Positions 9,701 through 18,059 of a stretch of DNA of 64,000 bases are shown here, piece by piece. The stretch spans positions 62,001-126,000 of the forward strand of contig BGKB01000119.1 of assembly GCA_003116975.1 (NCBI GenBank), in the 5' to 3' direction. Position 1 is the stretch's first letter; every line of letters starts with the position of its first letter. A model generated the notes under the pieces. The model made no database searches. It was not told the DNA's origin and was given only the letters and a program-made list of their open reading frames with translations. The position numbers were made by a program, and so were the translations under genes. Source of the DNA: Aurantiochytrium sp. KH105. Its lineage: Eukaryota; Sar; Bigyra; Thraustochytrida; Thraustochytriidae.

Positions 9701-10009
9701 GCAAAGGACGCAATGAAGCGAGGCATTCGTAAGTCCAAGTGTTACTTGCTCTTCCTTTCCAAGACGGTGTTCTCCGAAGCCGTGAAAATGGAGCTGCAAA
9801 CGGCTTTGCAAGAGGAGAAACCTATTTTAGTTGTGCACGAGAGCGACCCAAGCCGCATTGGTTTTGCCCCTTTCTCCGCATACATTGCCGCAGCTCCAGC
9901 CTCGGCTAAACATCTTTTCGACGAGAAGGAGTCCATGCCTTTCCAGCGTCGCCGTTACCTGGCAGAGGCCTTCTACAAGGAGCTCATCGAGCGCATCAGG
10001 GATCTCTAG
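6707..10009 (+). CDS. WD40-Roc-COR-TIR protein (ROCO family)
   Basis: The protein has 1100 residues and an ideal gccgccATGg start. Residues 1-290 are WD40 repeats (GSGDQTVRVWD, GSEDYTVRLWD). A Roc GTPase at about 318-545 has P-loop GQGAAGKTS (327-335), switch II DYAGQ (469-473) and VGTHYD (530-535); THxD in place of NKxD is the ROCO hallmark. A COR-type dimerisation region follows to about 950. The C-terminus (957-1095) is TIR-like: YHVFLSHRQ, then LRVWIDQE, then LLFLSKTVFSEAVKMEL, with E1029 where TIR NADases such as SARM1 carry their catalytic Glu. Family knowledge makes Roc-COR a dimeric GTPase switch and TIR a signalling or NAD-cleaving domain. I infer a WD40 sensor that drives TIR output, much as in NLR or STAND systems. 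NADase activity is unproven. Confidence 0.88.
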   Translation: MGPIQGYVNGVAQSADLVLAASGRDCSLRAWSKKDGALVLEMKTPNNKKALRVAVQGNLAAVGTQEGGLFLIDLATASVLHALLGHTGTVYSVIFDGNEIISGSGDQTVRVWDKISGRETLRIDAGTIVLSVAAHENLLVAGLYDKTVRVFDRASGGPRHVLTEATGSVRAVAIDAQRMVSGSNDNKVRVYAVPSFQLVRVLEGHFGYVRSVALEGDRIVSGSEDYTVRLWDARSGDALHVLEGHSRDVTSVSLLGSEIVSGSYSVRIWDAETGASTRVLDGTEAVRPIEEVLGGPATTAAVAEALKAALANGDPAELGRCKLMVVGQGAAGKTSVVRSLLDIPPVAEHLSTVGVELTRTDAESWKEIENLDSGFERQVCRVAALRMAVQAEQLRSKKTQSLPRRVSQDLSNAVFGRRRSSAAARPFVAEEQVELVPEAEMAQRFEYAEIEDMAGTTQSGQKIFFTIWDYAGQEVFYALHHIFLTREGGVFMVVFDMQELFVKQDQAVENLSFWLNSIKLHAPTAPILLVGTHYDQASDDVYDVEDILVENLFVDTNESIVSNSAEGLSFFPIDNMSREPGHASELRAAVEASASGLEAVSRKISLRWLKVLDDLLKLDCDYVPFDTAQEIATKYHAGDQTDELLSFFHELGTLVHLRATDTLHDRVVLNPQWLLDKLSRVIADEIHVKQMRNSRELQNAGLKKDFSVLRKRGIATLSLLKFLWDDEEVDYLRGFMHETMLISDWAFPEEALTMGRQDELLYLVSSLLKNSRDRKLEQDIAKIQSGLTCVLDFSDFFLPDGVFARLLSLCAKHSGDSGVRRRPPRLAGRDAIIRFGLSEFALVEERDQIRLIMVPGTETPASTLKTLISMFLGARDAVFKGLPWQLHLQSPNDPFALVEYNELVDARKGAATTVALVGVGNASVAVFDPFFEEGSLTEDEKDTGTVEKANIPLAAGLEYHVFLSHRQVDAGDACNLMAEKLRNRGLRVWIDQETEGNLAKDAMKRGIRKSKCYLLFLSKTVFSEAVKMELQTALQEEKPILVVHESDPSRIGFAPFSAYIAAAPASAKHLFDEKESMPFQRRRYLAEAFYKELIERIRDL

Positions 10010-10034
10010 TTTCTTTCGTTTTTTTCTGTTTCTA

Positions 10035-10040
10035 AATAAA
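10035..10040 (+). terminator. polyadenylation signal AATAAA for the ROCO gene
   Basis: AATAAA lies 26 bp after the stop at 10009, in a T-rich context. It is consistent with a very short 3' UTR. Confidence 0.5.
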
Positions 10041-10414
10041 TCTTTTCAATGTTGATGTTTATGAGAGAATTGAATGTAGCCTCGAGGAAATGACTCCTTT
10101 CGTCGATTCCTGATTTCCATCAACTACACGCGGCGCTTGTACAACAGTAAATTTCCCCCAGGGCCACGAGTGTAATGTAATAATACACATGCTCACCCAA
10201 AACGACCAGAAAAAAAAATCAATGACCGCCGAGGGGTGTTTTGAAAAAACATTTCGAACACGAGGATGTAAAACATTTTTTTTCGCCGATTTGAGCCGGC
10301 AGGCAGTCTACTTAGTGTATACTACTAAGAGACTCTTAATATAGTTTGGGTTTCGCACACCGCGGCCACTGCGCTCGGCTGACAATCACCACGAAAACAA
10401 ACCCATTAGTATTT

Positions 10415-10447
<33 letters not shown>

Positions 10448-10496
10448 CGCAGCAGGCAGCAGCAGGCAACAGGAGGCAGCAGCAGCACGCAGCAGT
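10415..10496. repeat. CAG/GCA trinucleotide tract
   Basis: About 27 imperfect CAG units (cag, cac, cagg interruptions) lie in noncoding DNA. Confidence 0.85.
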
Positions 10497-10973
10497 ATAA
10501 CAGCTGATTAGGAAGTCCAAGCGCGCAACCATGACTAACGACATTCCTCGGGTGTCAGGGAGTTGAATCACTGGGTTAAATCTAAACTCTTGCGCAGAAA
10601 ACACTTTCTCCAACGAAGCTGCATCAGATGAGGCCGCTGATGGAGACAAGAGTACAACTTTGGACGAGATATGTGACACAAATGCAAGTGCGACTGTATC
10701 GTGGACGAGGCGTCGTCATTCGAAATCCCGTTGTTTGATGATGTTGATCCAGATGATTTGCTCGAGATCGAGGAGAATGCCGAGGAGCGTGGCGTTGTTA
10801 CTATCTGCGACGAGCCCACGCTCGAAGAGCTTTCGAAGCAAGGAACTTGGGGAGACGCGGGACGGGAAGGTGACGATCGTGTTGTATCGACCGATTCACG
10901 CAATTTCATCATCAAAGGTGAAGTGCCCAAAGCGACATATATATAGCGCGCGTTCGCTTCGCTTGGGAAAACC

Positions 10974-11429
10974 ATGAGTACCGACAGACTGAAGCGAGTG
11001 AGAGGATATGAGAAAGGGAGCGGGCGATCTAACGACACCTGCAGCACCAACCAAAAAGTGATGGAGGACCAGCCCAACGACCAGGGCTTTGATACAGTCG
11101 AACACCACGACTTCGCGGCGACTTTAGTGGATGTCGCAGGTATCCAGACCCTTGCTGTTTTTCTTATCGAAAACATCGTGGACGGAAATAAGGCATTATC
11201 ATGCGTCGAGGCATCCCGTCTCAATAAAGCCAGGGTTTTCACTGAAGGGCACATCATACGGCTCAACGAGGTGCCAGGGACTCCCTTTTTGAGGTACAAC
11301 ATAAATGATCCACATGCGACTGTGGAAATGATCAATAAGGTGGAAGTCGATGGCGCACTCGCCGTACCACTTCGGCCGGAGATCTCCGTCCCCAGCCGTC
11401 GTGGCAAGCCTCAAGCAAGTTTGAGCTGA
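10974..11429 (+). CDS. unrecognised 151-residue reading frame, doubtful
   Basis: The translation begins MSTDRLKRVRGYEKGSG and contains HIIRLNEVPGTPFLRYN. It has balanced composition and no motif I recognise. An open stretch with no ATG lies upstream in the same frame (10701-10946), acidic and gene-like (IPLFDDVDPDDLLEIEENAE). TATATATA lies 30 bp before the ATG and could be a promoter element or chance. This may be a small lineage-specific gene, a spliced gene, or a remnant. Confidence 0.3.
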   Translation: MSTDRLKRVRGYEKGSGRSNDTCSTNQKVMEDQPNDQGFDTVEHHDFAATLVDVAGIQTLAVFLIENIVDGNKALSCVEASRLNKARVFTEGHIIRLNEVPGTPFLRYNINDPHATVEMINKVEVDGALAVPLRPEISVPSRRGKPQASLS

Positions 11430-11599
11430 GCGTTCTGAAATTCGCGCAACAGACCCTGACTTNGACACTCGATGACCGCACAAGAACAACCAAAGTCAGC
11501 AAGCAGATAGTATTCCTATTGCTTTGACGGCAGCTGGGCCTGCGTGCGGCGCGGCGTAGCGGGCCGAAGGCGCGCGGTGTCGACGCGCAGGGGCAGACT

Positions 11600-14500
11600 A
11601 TGGCAGCCGCGTCGAGCGGGCGCACGGCGAGCGTCGGACCTGGCGCGGGTGATACCAATGAGACCTTGGGAGCCCAAACGCTCACGAACAACAACTCCGC
11701 CGCCGCCGCTGCCGCCGTTGGCGCGGAGGGCGCGGAGGGCGTCGAAGACGGTCTCCTGCTGTCGCAAGACTTTATCCGCCATGGACTCTCCAAGACAGCA
11801 GACCCGCTTCAGTTTGTAGATGAACTTCAGACGAGACATGGCTCGGGCTTGCAAGGATGCGAGCCTGTTCTCTGGCTGCTCGAGTCTCTTGGCATGCGGA
11901 GGAACGAGCTTCTACGCGGCCTTTTCCAAAACCTCAAGGCCAAACTTTTGACGCATGTGCGCACCTCTTCCAAGACGCAGCTCGCGGCCCTCCTGTCCGA
12001 GACTCTCCCACTACTTTCGCACCCTACGCTCGAAGAGGTGCCTCTACGAATTCTTAGCGCTATTTCCGAGCCTTCTCCCGATATCCTCGAGCAGCTCAGC
12101 CAGCTCGACACGACTGCTCTCGAAAAACTTCCCAAGGATGCGCGCCAGAGCCTATGGGAGGAGTATCCGGACACCTTTCTTGCACATGTTGATCCCATTA
12201 TCGAGCGCTTTGTCCACGACTCGGCTGCCACCACGTGGTGCGATGAAATGTTTCCCGATATCAACTTTCCTCCGCCCCACAAGCGACGGCAAAAGAGCAC
12301 TCCGCTGCAAGAACTCATTGGCGCCATTGGGACATCGGCGAAGCTTTACCGCTTCCTCGCGGACCGAATCCGCGAGCTTTTTGCTGATTCTGGAAACCTG
12401 CGACTCTGCGCGCTGCGCGCAGACCTGCTCATGGGCCTACACGACATATCGGCGCAAAGCGTGTTGGCCACAGAGCCCTGTCACGAGTTTGCCTGGCACC
12501 TTGACGCTTACGTCAAGGGCATTTGCTCCAAAGCTGCTCACGCTGCGCTCGACATGAACACGGCGCGTCTTCAAAAGACCGTGGTGGCCGAGATCATGAA
12601 ACTCATCTCGGGTCACCTCAAGCCGGGTCTTGCCTCAGCGTTTGCATCTACGGCCGACATTGACTCCTCTGCCAGCGCTCTATTCGCCAATGGCAAGGGT
12701 GGCCTCGGCCCCCGACCCGTTAAGCCATCGTCTGGGACGGCGCACGCACGTGCCTCGCCTGCGGGGGCCGCTGATCCTACCGGCGGATCCAACGCTCCCG
12801 CTCCTCAGGCTGCGCCCGCACCCGCGTCTGCGTCTCCTGAAAAGACCATCGACCTCAACACTGTCCTCTTGGAAGCATGGAAGAAGATTCGCAATGTTGA
12901 TCGTCACCGTCTCTTCCATTACCCCGTCGTCGAAACATACCCGGCTCTTAAACTCGCCTACGAAGCCAAGATTACTCGCCCCATGGACCTCCAGACGATC
13001 GAAGACAAGATCCGGCGCAAGGAGTACCAAAGCGTCGACGATATGCGCGCTGACCTCAACCTGATCGCCGACAATGCTCTCACCTTTAACGGTCCCAAGC
13101 ACAAGGTCGCCATTGCCGCACGAAGTATCATGAAGACCAAGGCCAAACCCTTCTTGAATGCGGCCGCGCAAAAGTATCAGAATGCCCTCATGCGGCAACG
13201 CGCGCTTGAGCAGGCACGCCTTGCGGAAAAGGGAAAAGCCGAAGCAGAGAATGCAAAGGGCCAAGCTTCCCAAGAGGGGCAAAAGGAGGAGGATTCATCG
13301 CCTCTCGCAAACGGAGAAGCCAATGGCGTTTCCGCGCGCGAGCCAGAAGAGGATGCGGAGCGCAAGCGCGAGCGCCGTGAAATGGAACGCAAGGCAAGAG
13401 AGCGAGCGGAGACCCAAGGTCTTCTGGCCAAGGTGGAAACTTCAGGCCGTCTTCGGCGCACGATTAGCGATGCCGCCATGATCCTCGCCAGCGGCTTCAC
13501 GGTAAATGCGCTTACAAGTCTGCTCTGGTTTCTCATGGGCGAGGATGTGGTCAAGCGCGAGCAGCTTCCTCGGGACTCGGAAACGACCCGGAACATTGTC
13601 TGGCTCCTGCAAACAGGGTCCTTTGCCCGTGAACTCGTTCTCGAGGCGGATCGGCGCGAAGTCGTCGTCAAGGCGCTCGATGTTGATACGGAACGCAAGA
13701 CACTCCCAGCGCTGGCCATGCTCATGTCGGAAGCGGTCGAAATGAACATCAAAACTTCCCCCGCGGCCGCGGGGGGCGCTGCCGGGACTGGGGCAACACA
13801 AGCACCAGCAGCAAGCGGAGGCGCGAGCAGTGCGGGTGTGGAGAATAGCGCTTCTTCCGCTAGCAAGAGCCCTGTGGACCCATGTCTGCGTGTCTCGATC
13901 AAGTCAGATTGGATTACGCGGAATGCATTGCTTTACTTTTACTGCCAACGAATCTGCCATCGAGACGTGGCCCTCTTGCCATCCATTGCTGATCTCATCC
14001 AAAACCAAGGAGCTATCGTCACAGAGCATCCTGCATTTTTGCATTCCCTGGTCACGGCGTTTTTTATTCAGTCGCAGCGTCAAAATACGGCAACAGGGCC
14101 CAGCTGGCAAAAGGGGGGCCCACACAGTCGGCCTGGGTTTCCTGCGCGGGCAGTCACGCATCATGTGTCGGGATCGGGCCTTCAGGCACCCCTGCCCGCC
14201 TCTTTCCTCAATCAGGCCATTGAGACGCTCTTTTTACCCGAGGTGCTACGCGTCGCGCCAACGACTACAGATTCGAGCAAGACTGCATGGGCCCACGTGC
14301 ACTTGACGCGGCTCCTCACGCTCGAGTACACGTTGCACACGCTCTCGCAGGCTGAAGTGCTTCGTTTTGCGCGTGCTGCGCTCATTAGCTTGTCTGGCAA
14401 GGCCCACGACGTTGAGCCAAACACAATCATGGCTTCTCCCGAGCTCAAGGACGTCATTTATGAACGTTACTGCGCGCCGGACTTTGAGCGCGCTCGACGC

Positions 14501-14782
14501 CAATACGAAAAACTTTTCCGACGCATGCCAACCTTGCGCACGCAGTGTGGTTTGCCCCCAATTGTTGGCGCGCACGAGGGCGGAACCGGGCCTTCGCCCT
14601 CGCCGTCGCCATCTCCGCTCGTGTCTCCGTCGCCATCTCCGTATGCGCCGTCGCCCTTTGCAGCTGGGTCTCCCGAAGATTCTGCTGCGGGATCATCACC
14701 GCCTCCGCGCAAGAGGTTGTTGGACCAGGCCGTCGAGGGTGGCCTTGAAAGTGTCAAGCGATCCAAGACGAGCCCAATGTGA
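11600..14782 (+). CDS. NELFB: NELF-B/COBRA1 homologue with an inserted bromodomain
   Basis: The protein has 1060 residues. It matches NELF-B on both sides of an insertion. The N-terminal part has LCALRADLLMGLHD (about 268-281) and TEPCHEFAWHLDA, close to the animal LRAELLMSLHD and DPCHKFTWCLDA. The C-terminal part has DAAMILASGFTVNALTSL (about 622-640) and EQLPRDSE, close to the animal MILCDPFAINTL and ETLPRDSP. Between them, at about 418-530, sits a bromodomain: FHYPVVETYPALKLAYEAKI, then PMDLQTIEDKI, then NALTFN, with N497 at the acetyl-lysine-binding Asn. A Gln/Lys-rich coiled stretch follows, and a Pro/Ser tail with basic PPRKR ends the protein. NELF-B scaffolds the negative elongation factor that pauses RNA polymerase II. 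I infer a NELF that can read acetylated chromatin. The frame is uninterrupted, which argues against a mis-join. Confidence 0.88.
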   Translation: MAAASSGRTASVGPGAGDTNETLGAQTLTNNNSAAAAAAVGAEGAEGVEDGLLLSQDFIRHGLSKTADPLQFVDELQTRHGSGLQGCEPVLWLLESLGMRRNELLRGLFQNLKAKLLTHVRTSSKTQLAALLSETLPLLSHPTLEEVPLRILSAISEPSPDILEQLSQLDTTALEKLPKDARQSLWEEYPDTFLAHVDPIIERFVHDSAATTWCDEMFPDINFPPPHKRRQKSTPLQELIGAIGTSAKLYRFLADRIRELFADSGNLRLCALRADLLMGLHDISAQSVLATEPCHEFAWHLDAYVKGICSKAAHAALDMNTARLQKTVVAEIMKLISGHLKPGLASAFASTADIDSSASALFANGKGGLGPRPVKPSSGTAHARASPAGAADPTGGSNAPAPQAAPAPASASPEKTIDLNTVLLEAWKKIRNVDRHRLFHYPVVETYPALKLAYEAKITRPMDLQTIEDKIRRKEYQSVDDMRADLNLIADNALTFNGPKHKVAIAARSIMKTKAKPFLNAAAQKYQNALMRQRALEQARLAEKGKAEAENAKGQASQEGQKEEDSSPLANGEANGVSAREPEEDAERKRERREMERKARERAETQGLLAKVETSGRLRRTISDAAMILASGFTVNALTSLLWFLMGEDVVKREQLPRDSETTRNIVWLLQTGSFARELVLEADRREVVVKALDVDTERKTLPALAMLMSEAVEMNIKTSPAAAGGAAGTGATQAPAASGGASSAGVENSASSASKSPVDPCLRVSIKSDWITRNALLYFYCQRICHRDVALLPSIADLIQNQGAIVTEHPAFLHSLVTAFFIQSQRQNTATGPSWQKGGPHSRPGFPARAVTHHVSGSGLQAPLPASFLNQAIETLFLPEVLRVAPTTTDSSKTAWAHVHLTRLLTLEYTLHTLSQAEVLRFARAALISLSGKAHDVEPNTIMASPELKDVIYERYCAPDFERARRQYEKLFRRMPTLRTQCGLPPIVGAHEGGTGPSPSPSPSPLVSPSPSPYAPSPFAAGSPEDSAAGSSPPPRKRLLDQAVEGGLESVKRSKTSPM

Positions 14783-15130
14783 AAAACGAATGATCGCCTG
14801 CAAGCGATGCAGCGATAAGTTCTACCACCTTTTACTGGTCATCTGAGAAAATGGGGAGCAGCAGACCAGAGCCCCAGAGCCAACCTTTTCACATCCACTA
14901 CCCTTATCATCCGATCACAATCACGACCTAGAAAGCGCACATTTCATCGCAGAAAGAAGTGCGGAAAGAAGAGAAGAAAGGGTGCCGAGAAGGGAAAAAT
15001 AAAAGGAGAAGTGGACGCTCAATGCGCGTTCAGGGTATTCGCGCATTGAGCCCCCTCAAAGAAAGAAGAAGAAAGAAGGAAAACAAGAGATCAAAAGAAG
15101 AAAAAGGAAAACGAAGGCAATCATAGGCTT
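14783..15130. other. short convergent intergenic region
   Basis: It is purine-rich (ga/aag) and holds the 3' ends of NELF-B and the SPRY gene, with a strong hairpin at 15017-15051. No gene is seen. Confidence 0.5.
15017..15051. other. 12-bp perfect hairpin between convergent genes
   Basis: GCTCAATGCGCG at 15017-15028 and its exact complement CGCGCATTGAGC at 15040-15051 flank an 11-nt loop. It lies 80 bp after the SPRY stop on the minus strand and 235 bp after the NELF-B stop on the plus strand, so it may act in 3'-end formation of either transcript. Confidence 0.75.
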
Positions 15131-16126
15131 TTACTGATCGGTGCGCTGCATCCACTTGATTTGCTCAGCAGAAATGGGGTCGTGTGCGGCATCGTAGGGC
15201 TCAAAGTGAACCGAGTCGCCCTCGCCATAAGAAAGCTTGAGTTGTCCATCGACGAGCTCGAGGTTCTGGATCGAAGTAATAACCTCGGCCACGCGCTCCT
15301 CGAGAGCAAGAACCTTGGGGGGTGGCATCATCTTGGTAGAGATGGCCGGGGAGCCTGTAGACTTGTGCGGCGCTTCGAGGGAAACCTCCGAGGAAATGGA
15401 GTTGGCGACCTTGGCCTGAACGCCGAGGTTGGCCTCGTTGGCAACAACCTTGATCACAACGGGCGGAAGCTCGTCCGTGTCTTCGCCGACGATGCTAGCC
15501 GCAGGCGCGACCCAGGCGCCGTGCACAGACTCACGGGTCTGGGAAGCAGAAGGGCGCGACAGGTCCTCGGCAGAAGGCGCAGACTTGCGCTCGATAACGA
15601 CCTTGGCCGGGCCCGTGCTAAAGCCCACCGTCGGGTACAAAGGGCCAACGTTGATGACCTCGAACTCGTCGATCGAAAAGGCCTTGCCGAGGCCCTCGCC
15701 ATTGACGGAGATGTAAACCTCGAGATCGTGGCGTTTGTTCTTGCGCTCGACCATCTCGGCACGGAGGCCGACAACGTCGCCCTGCTTGAGCGACGGTCCA
15801 AAGCCCTGTGCCAGAAGACTGCTGCCGTCGCTGAGGTTACCGCCGTAAGAGAGTCCCTTGAAGCTCCATCCGGCACCAAAGTTCTTTTCGTCGGTAAGGC
15901 CGATGGAAACGGGCATGGACGCGCCCTCGGGTGCCTCCGCAATGGTAAATTCAAAGTACTGCGCATCCGGCAGGCTGGGGGACAGGCCGCGGCCCTCCTT
16001 CCACATGGCGTTCATCCGCGTCGACTGCTTGGGCTTGGTCTCCACCCACGCCTCGTTGGCGCGTGCCTTGACGAGGCCCGTCTCCTCGCCCAGCCAGTAC
16101 GACATGGTCGTCGTGAACGCCGACAT
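15131..16126 (-). CDS. SPRY (B30.2-like) domain protein
   Basis: The 331-residue protein starts MSAFTTTMSYWLGEE. Residues about 50-190 form a SPRY domain: VSIGLTDEKNFGAGWSFKG, YGGNLSDGS, LKQGDVVGLRAEM, LEVYISVNGEGLG and YPTVGFSTG, the usual order of SPRY strands. SPRY domains are protein-interaction platforms in ubiquitin ligases and other adaptors. The C-terminal third is low complexity, then has a short segment (EERVAEVITSIQNLELVDGQ) ending in EQIKWMQRTDQ that I do not recognise. There is no RING or SOCS box, so no ubiquitin role can be claimed. The gene is convergent with NELF-B. Confidence 0.75.
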   Translation of the reverse strand: MSAFTTTMSYWLGEETGLVKARANEAWVETKPKQSTRMNAMWKEGRGLSPSLPDAQYFEFTIAEAPEGASMPVSIGLTDEKNFGAGWSFKGLSYGGNLSDGSSLLAQGFGPSLKQGDVVGLRAEMVERKNKRHDLEVYISVNGEGLGKAFSIDEFEVINVGPLYPTVGFSTGPAKVVIERKSAPSAEDLSRPSASQTRESVHGAWVAPAASIVGEDTDELPPVVIKVVANEANLGVQAKVANSISSEVSLEAPHKSTGSPAISTKMMPPPKVLALEERVAEVITSIQNLELVDGQLKLSYGEGDSVHFEPYDAAHDPISAEQIKWMQRTDQ

Positions 16127-18059
16127 CTCTGCGTCCTGCGCCGCGAGCGCTGCTCCGCTTGCCTCCGCTGCGCTGCCCTCGCGCTCGCTGGACTCCGTGC
16201 ACCCCAGCTTGCGATGCGCTCAGCGTCCGCGCACTGCCGATCTTCGTTTGCACGTCCTTCTTTCTCCGCCTTCGCGAATGGTGGTGGTTGTCGCTTTGCC
16301 AAGACGCTTTGCCAAATCAAAATCATTCATAACTAATAGCCTACTGGAGACCGACCATTGAGATAATACGATGAGGTTCGAGTAGGCCAAGGCCTCGGAG
16401 CGAGCGCGTTTCGTCGTGTGTCGTGTGGGAGAGGCCTCCGTAATCTCTCTCTCCTAAAAAACAAAAGAGAATCTTCAATCGCTATTTCGTTTTGCACGCG
16501 ATGGTATAACATTGTTTGCGAACGGGGCAAGGAAATCTTGGACCACGTCACACTGCACCACTTCAAGCCTGACAAAAACAATCAACAAAAGAGAAGAACA
16601 AAACTCATTGTAGCCGAGACTTGTCATTTATCGAATGTCGGTTATAGGAGCCGACTCTGACTTCGTATATACTGTGCTTTCACGAACGCAGAAATCGCAC
16701 AATGACATTTGGAGAAGAAAAAAAAGGCATCAAGAAAACAAGGAAAGAATAAGTCGTAGAATGCTAGACGCTTGTCGAGATCCGAACATTCTTCGCTCTC
16801 TTCAAGCGGTCAAAAGAGCAAAGTTGTGATTGGGCCCGTGATCAAACATAACCTTTTTCAAAAATTTAAAAAAAAAAAAGATGCTGTGGCAATGCCGACC
16901 TCAACTTACCGCAAACGAAAGCAGTCGCGTGTGGTGTCAACAAGTCTAGCTCCGCAAAATTCTGGAGCGCATTTACAATTTCTCGTGGTACGAAATGTGA
17001 CAAAGTTCCTGCGAAATTCTCCTCGTTCGGGAGGCACTCGGCGGTCGAAAGAAACGCGAACTTTTGAGCGAAAACTTTACAAAATGAAAGTTCTCCCGCA
17101 GCACTTCTCCTAACTTTAAATTAGAAGTACCTCAGCCACGTCATCTCACGCGTTTTCACACCAAAAAAACGAAAAGGATGATTCTCCCCCGTCGTCACTG
17201 AGAAACGTCATCCCCGCCACGACTTTTTCTCTCGATAAGGTATCCTGGTCCTCATCACATCATCATCTCCGTTCCCACTTCCCATTCGCACGTCCCACGC
17301 CGACATCCTTCTACGCCCTCCCGCCCCTCCCTCGCGCATCTCACCCCATCCGCGTCAGCATCGGCTGCGGCGCGTCGCCGTCACGCATGACGACGGACAG
17401 TCTTGAAGAGACCGTCTTCGGCGAAACCCCTCGGCCCCGAATCCGGGCGCGAGCCCCGAAAATGGGTCCGACGACGCAGGCTTATCCTCCTTATCGGAGC
17501 TATCGCCGCTGCAGCTGCCGGGTCCCCAAAAGCGCCTCCCCGGGGCCCCCGATTTCCAGCCTCTCACAGCAGCGCGCGCAGCTCAGACGAGCATCGCGAG
17601 CCGAGCCCGAGCTGCGCCGCCGCGGACCGTCGCGAGGCGGGTCCGAGGCCGCCGCCGCCCGCCCGCCCGCCGCCCGCGCAAAGCCGCGCCACGCCTCGCC
17701 ACGCCGGGCGTCTCGCGGCAAGCATCCCGCGACGCCAAGTGCGCCAACCACGCACGAGCAGCAGCTGCGCACGAGCTGCGCACGAGCTGCGTGCCCGCTC
17801 GCGCGCGGAGACGGCGCCGGCTGCGCGACGTGCCCTCGAGCCTGCCTGCAAGCCTGCCTGCAAGCCTGCCTGCAAGCCTGCCTGCGAGCCTGCTGCAGCA
17901 GTCGGCGCTCCTGTCGACGAGGCGACAGGCGTCTTCATCATCGTGGGCGCGACCGTGAGCAGCGAGGAGCTTTAGCTCGAGCTCGAACCTGGGCTTGCAC
18001 TTCTTTGCCTTGCGTTGCCTCACGCAGAGCAGAGCAACCCCCGCACGAGCACAAACACG
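16127..18059. other. intergenic region before the pseudouridine synthase
   Basis: The first 1.1 kb is lower in GC, with A-rich runs (16867-16879) and no gene. From about 17280 it is GC-rich with long Ala/Arg/Pro frames on both strands that start with non-ATG codons and have no domains. I treat these as leader or promoter DNA. Confidence 0.5.
17838..17893. repeat. 12-bp tandem repeat ctgcctgcaagc
   Basis: Four to five near-perfect copies of the unit run head to tail, all within a GC-rich leader. Confidence 0.85.

Larger units (their letters stand above)
10041..11599. other. intergenic: lower-GC region with CAG tract and an unrecognised reading frame
   Basis: It contains a (GCA)n tract at 10415-10496 and two successive open stretches in one plus frame (10701-10946, which has no ATG, and 10974-11429, which starts with ATG). 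One ambiguous base lies at 11463. A long minus-strand frame (10568-11407) looks like an antisense shadow, being Ser-rich and without domains. The last 70 bp lead into NELF-B. Confidence 0.4.

Noticed and set aside
10568-11407. 279-codon minus-strand frame
   Set aside because: It is Ser-rich with no motif, and its content mirrors the plus-strand stretches at 10701-11429. It was not strong enough to list as a gene.
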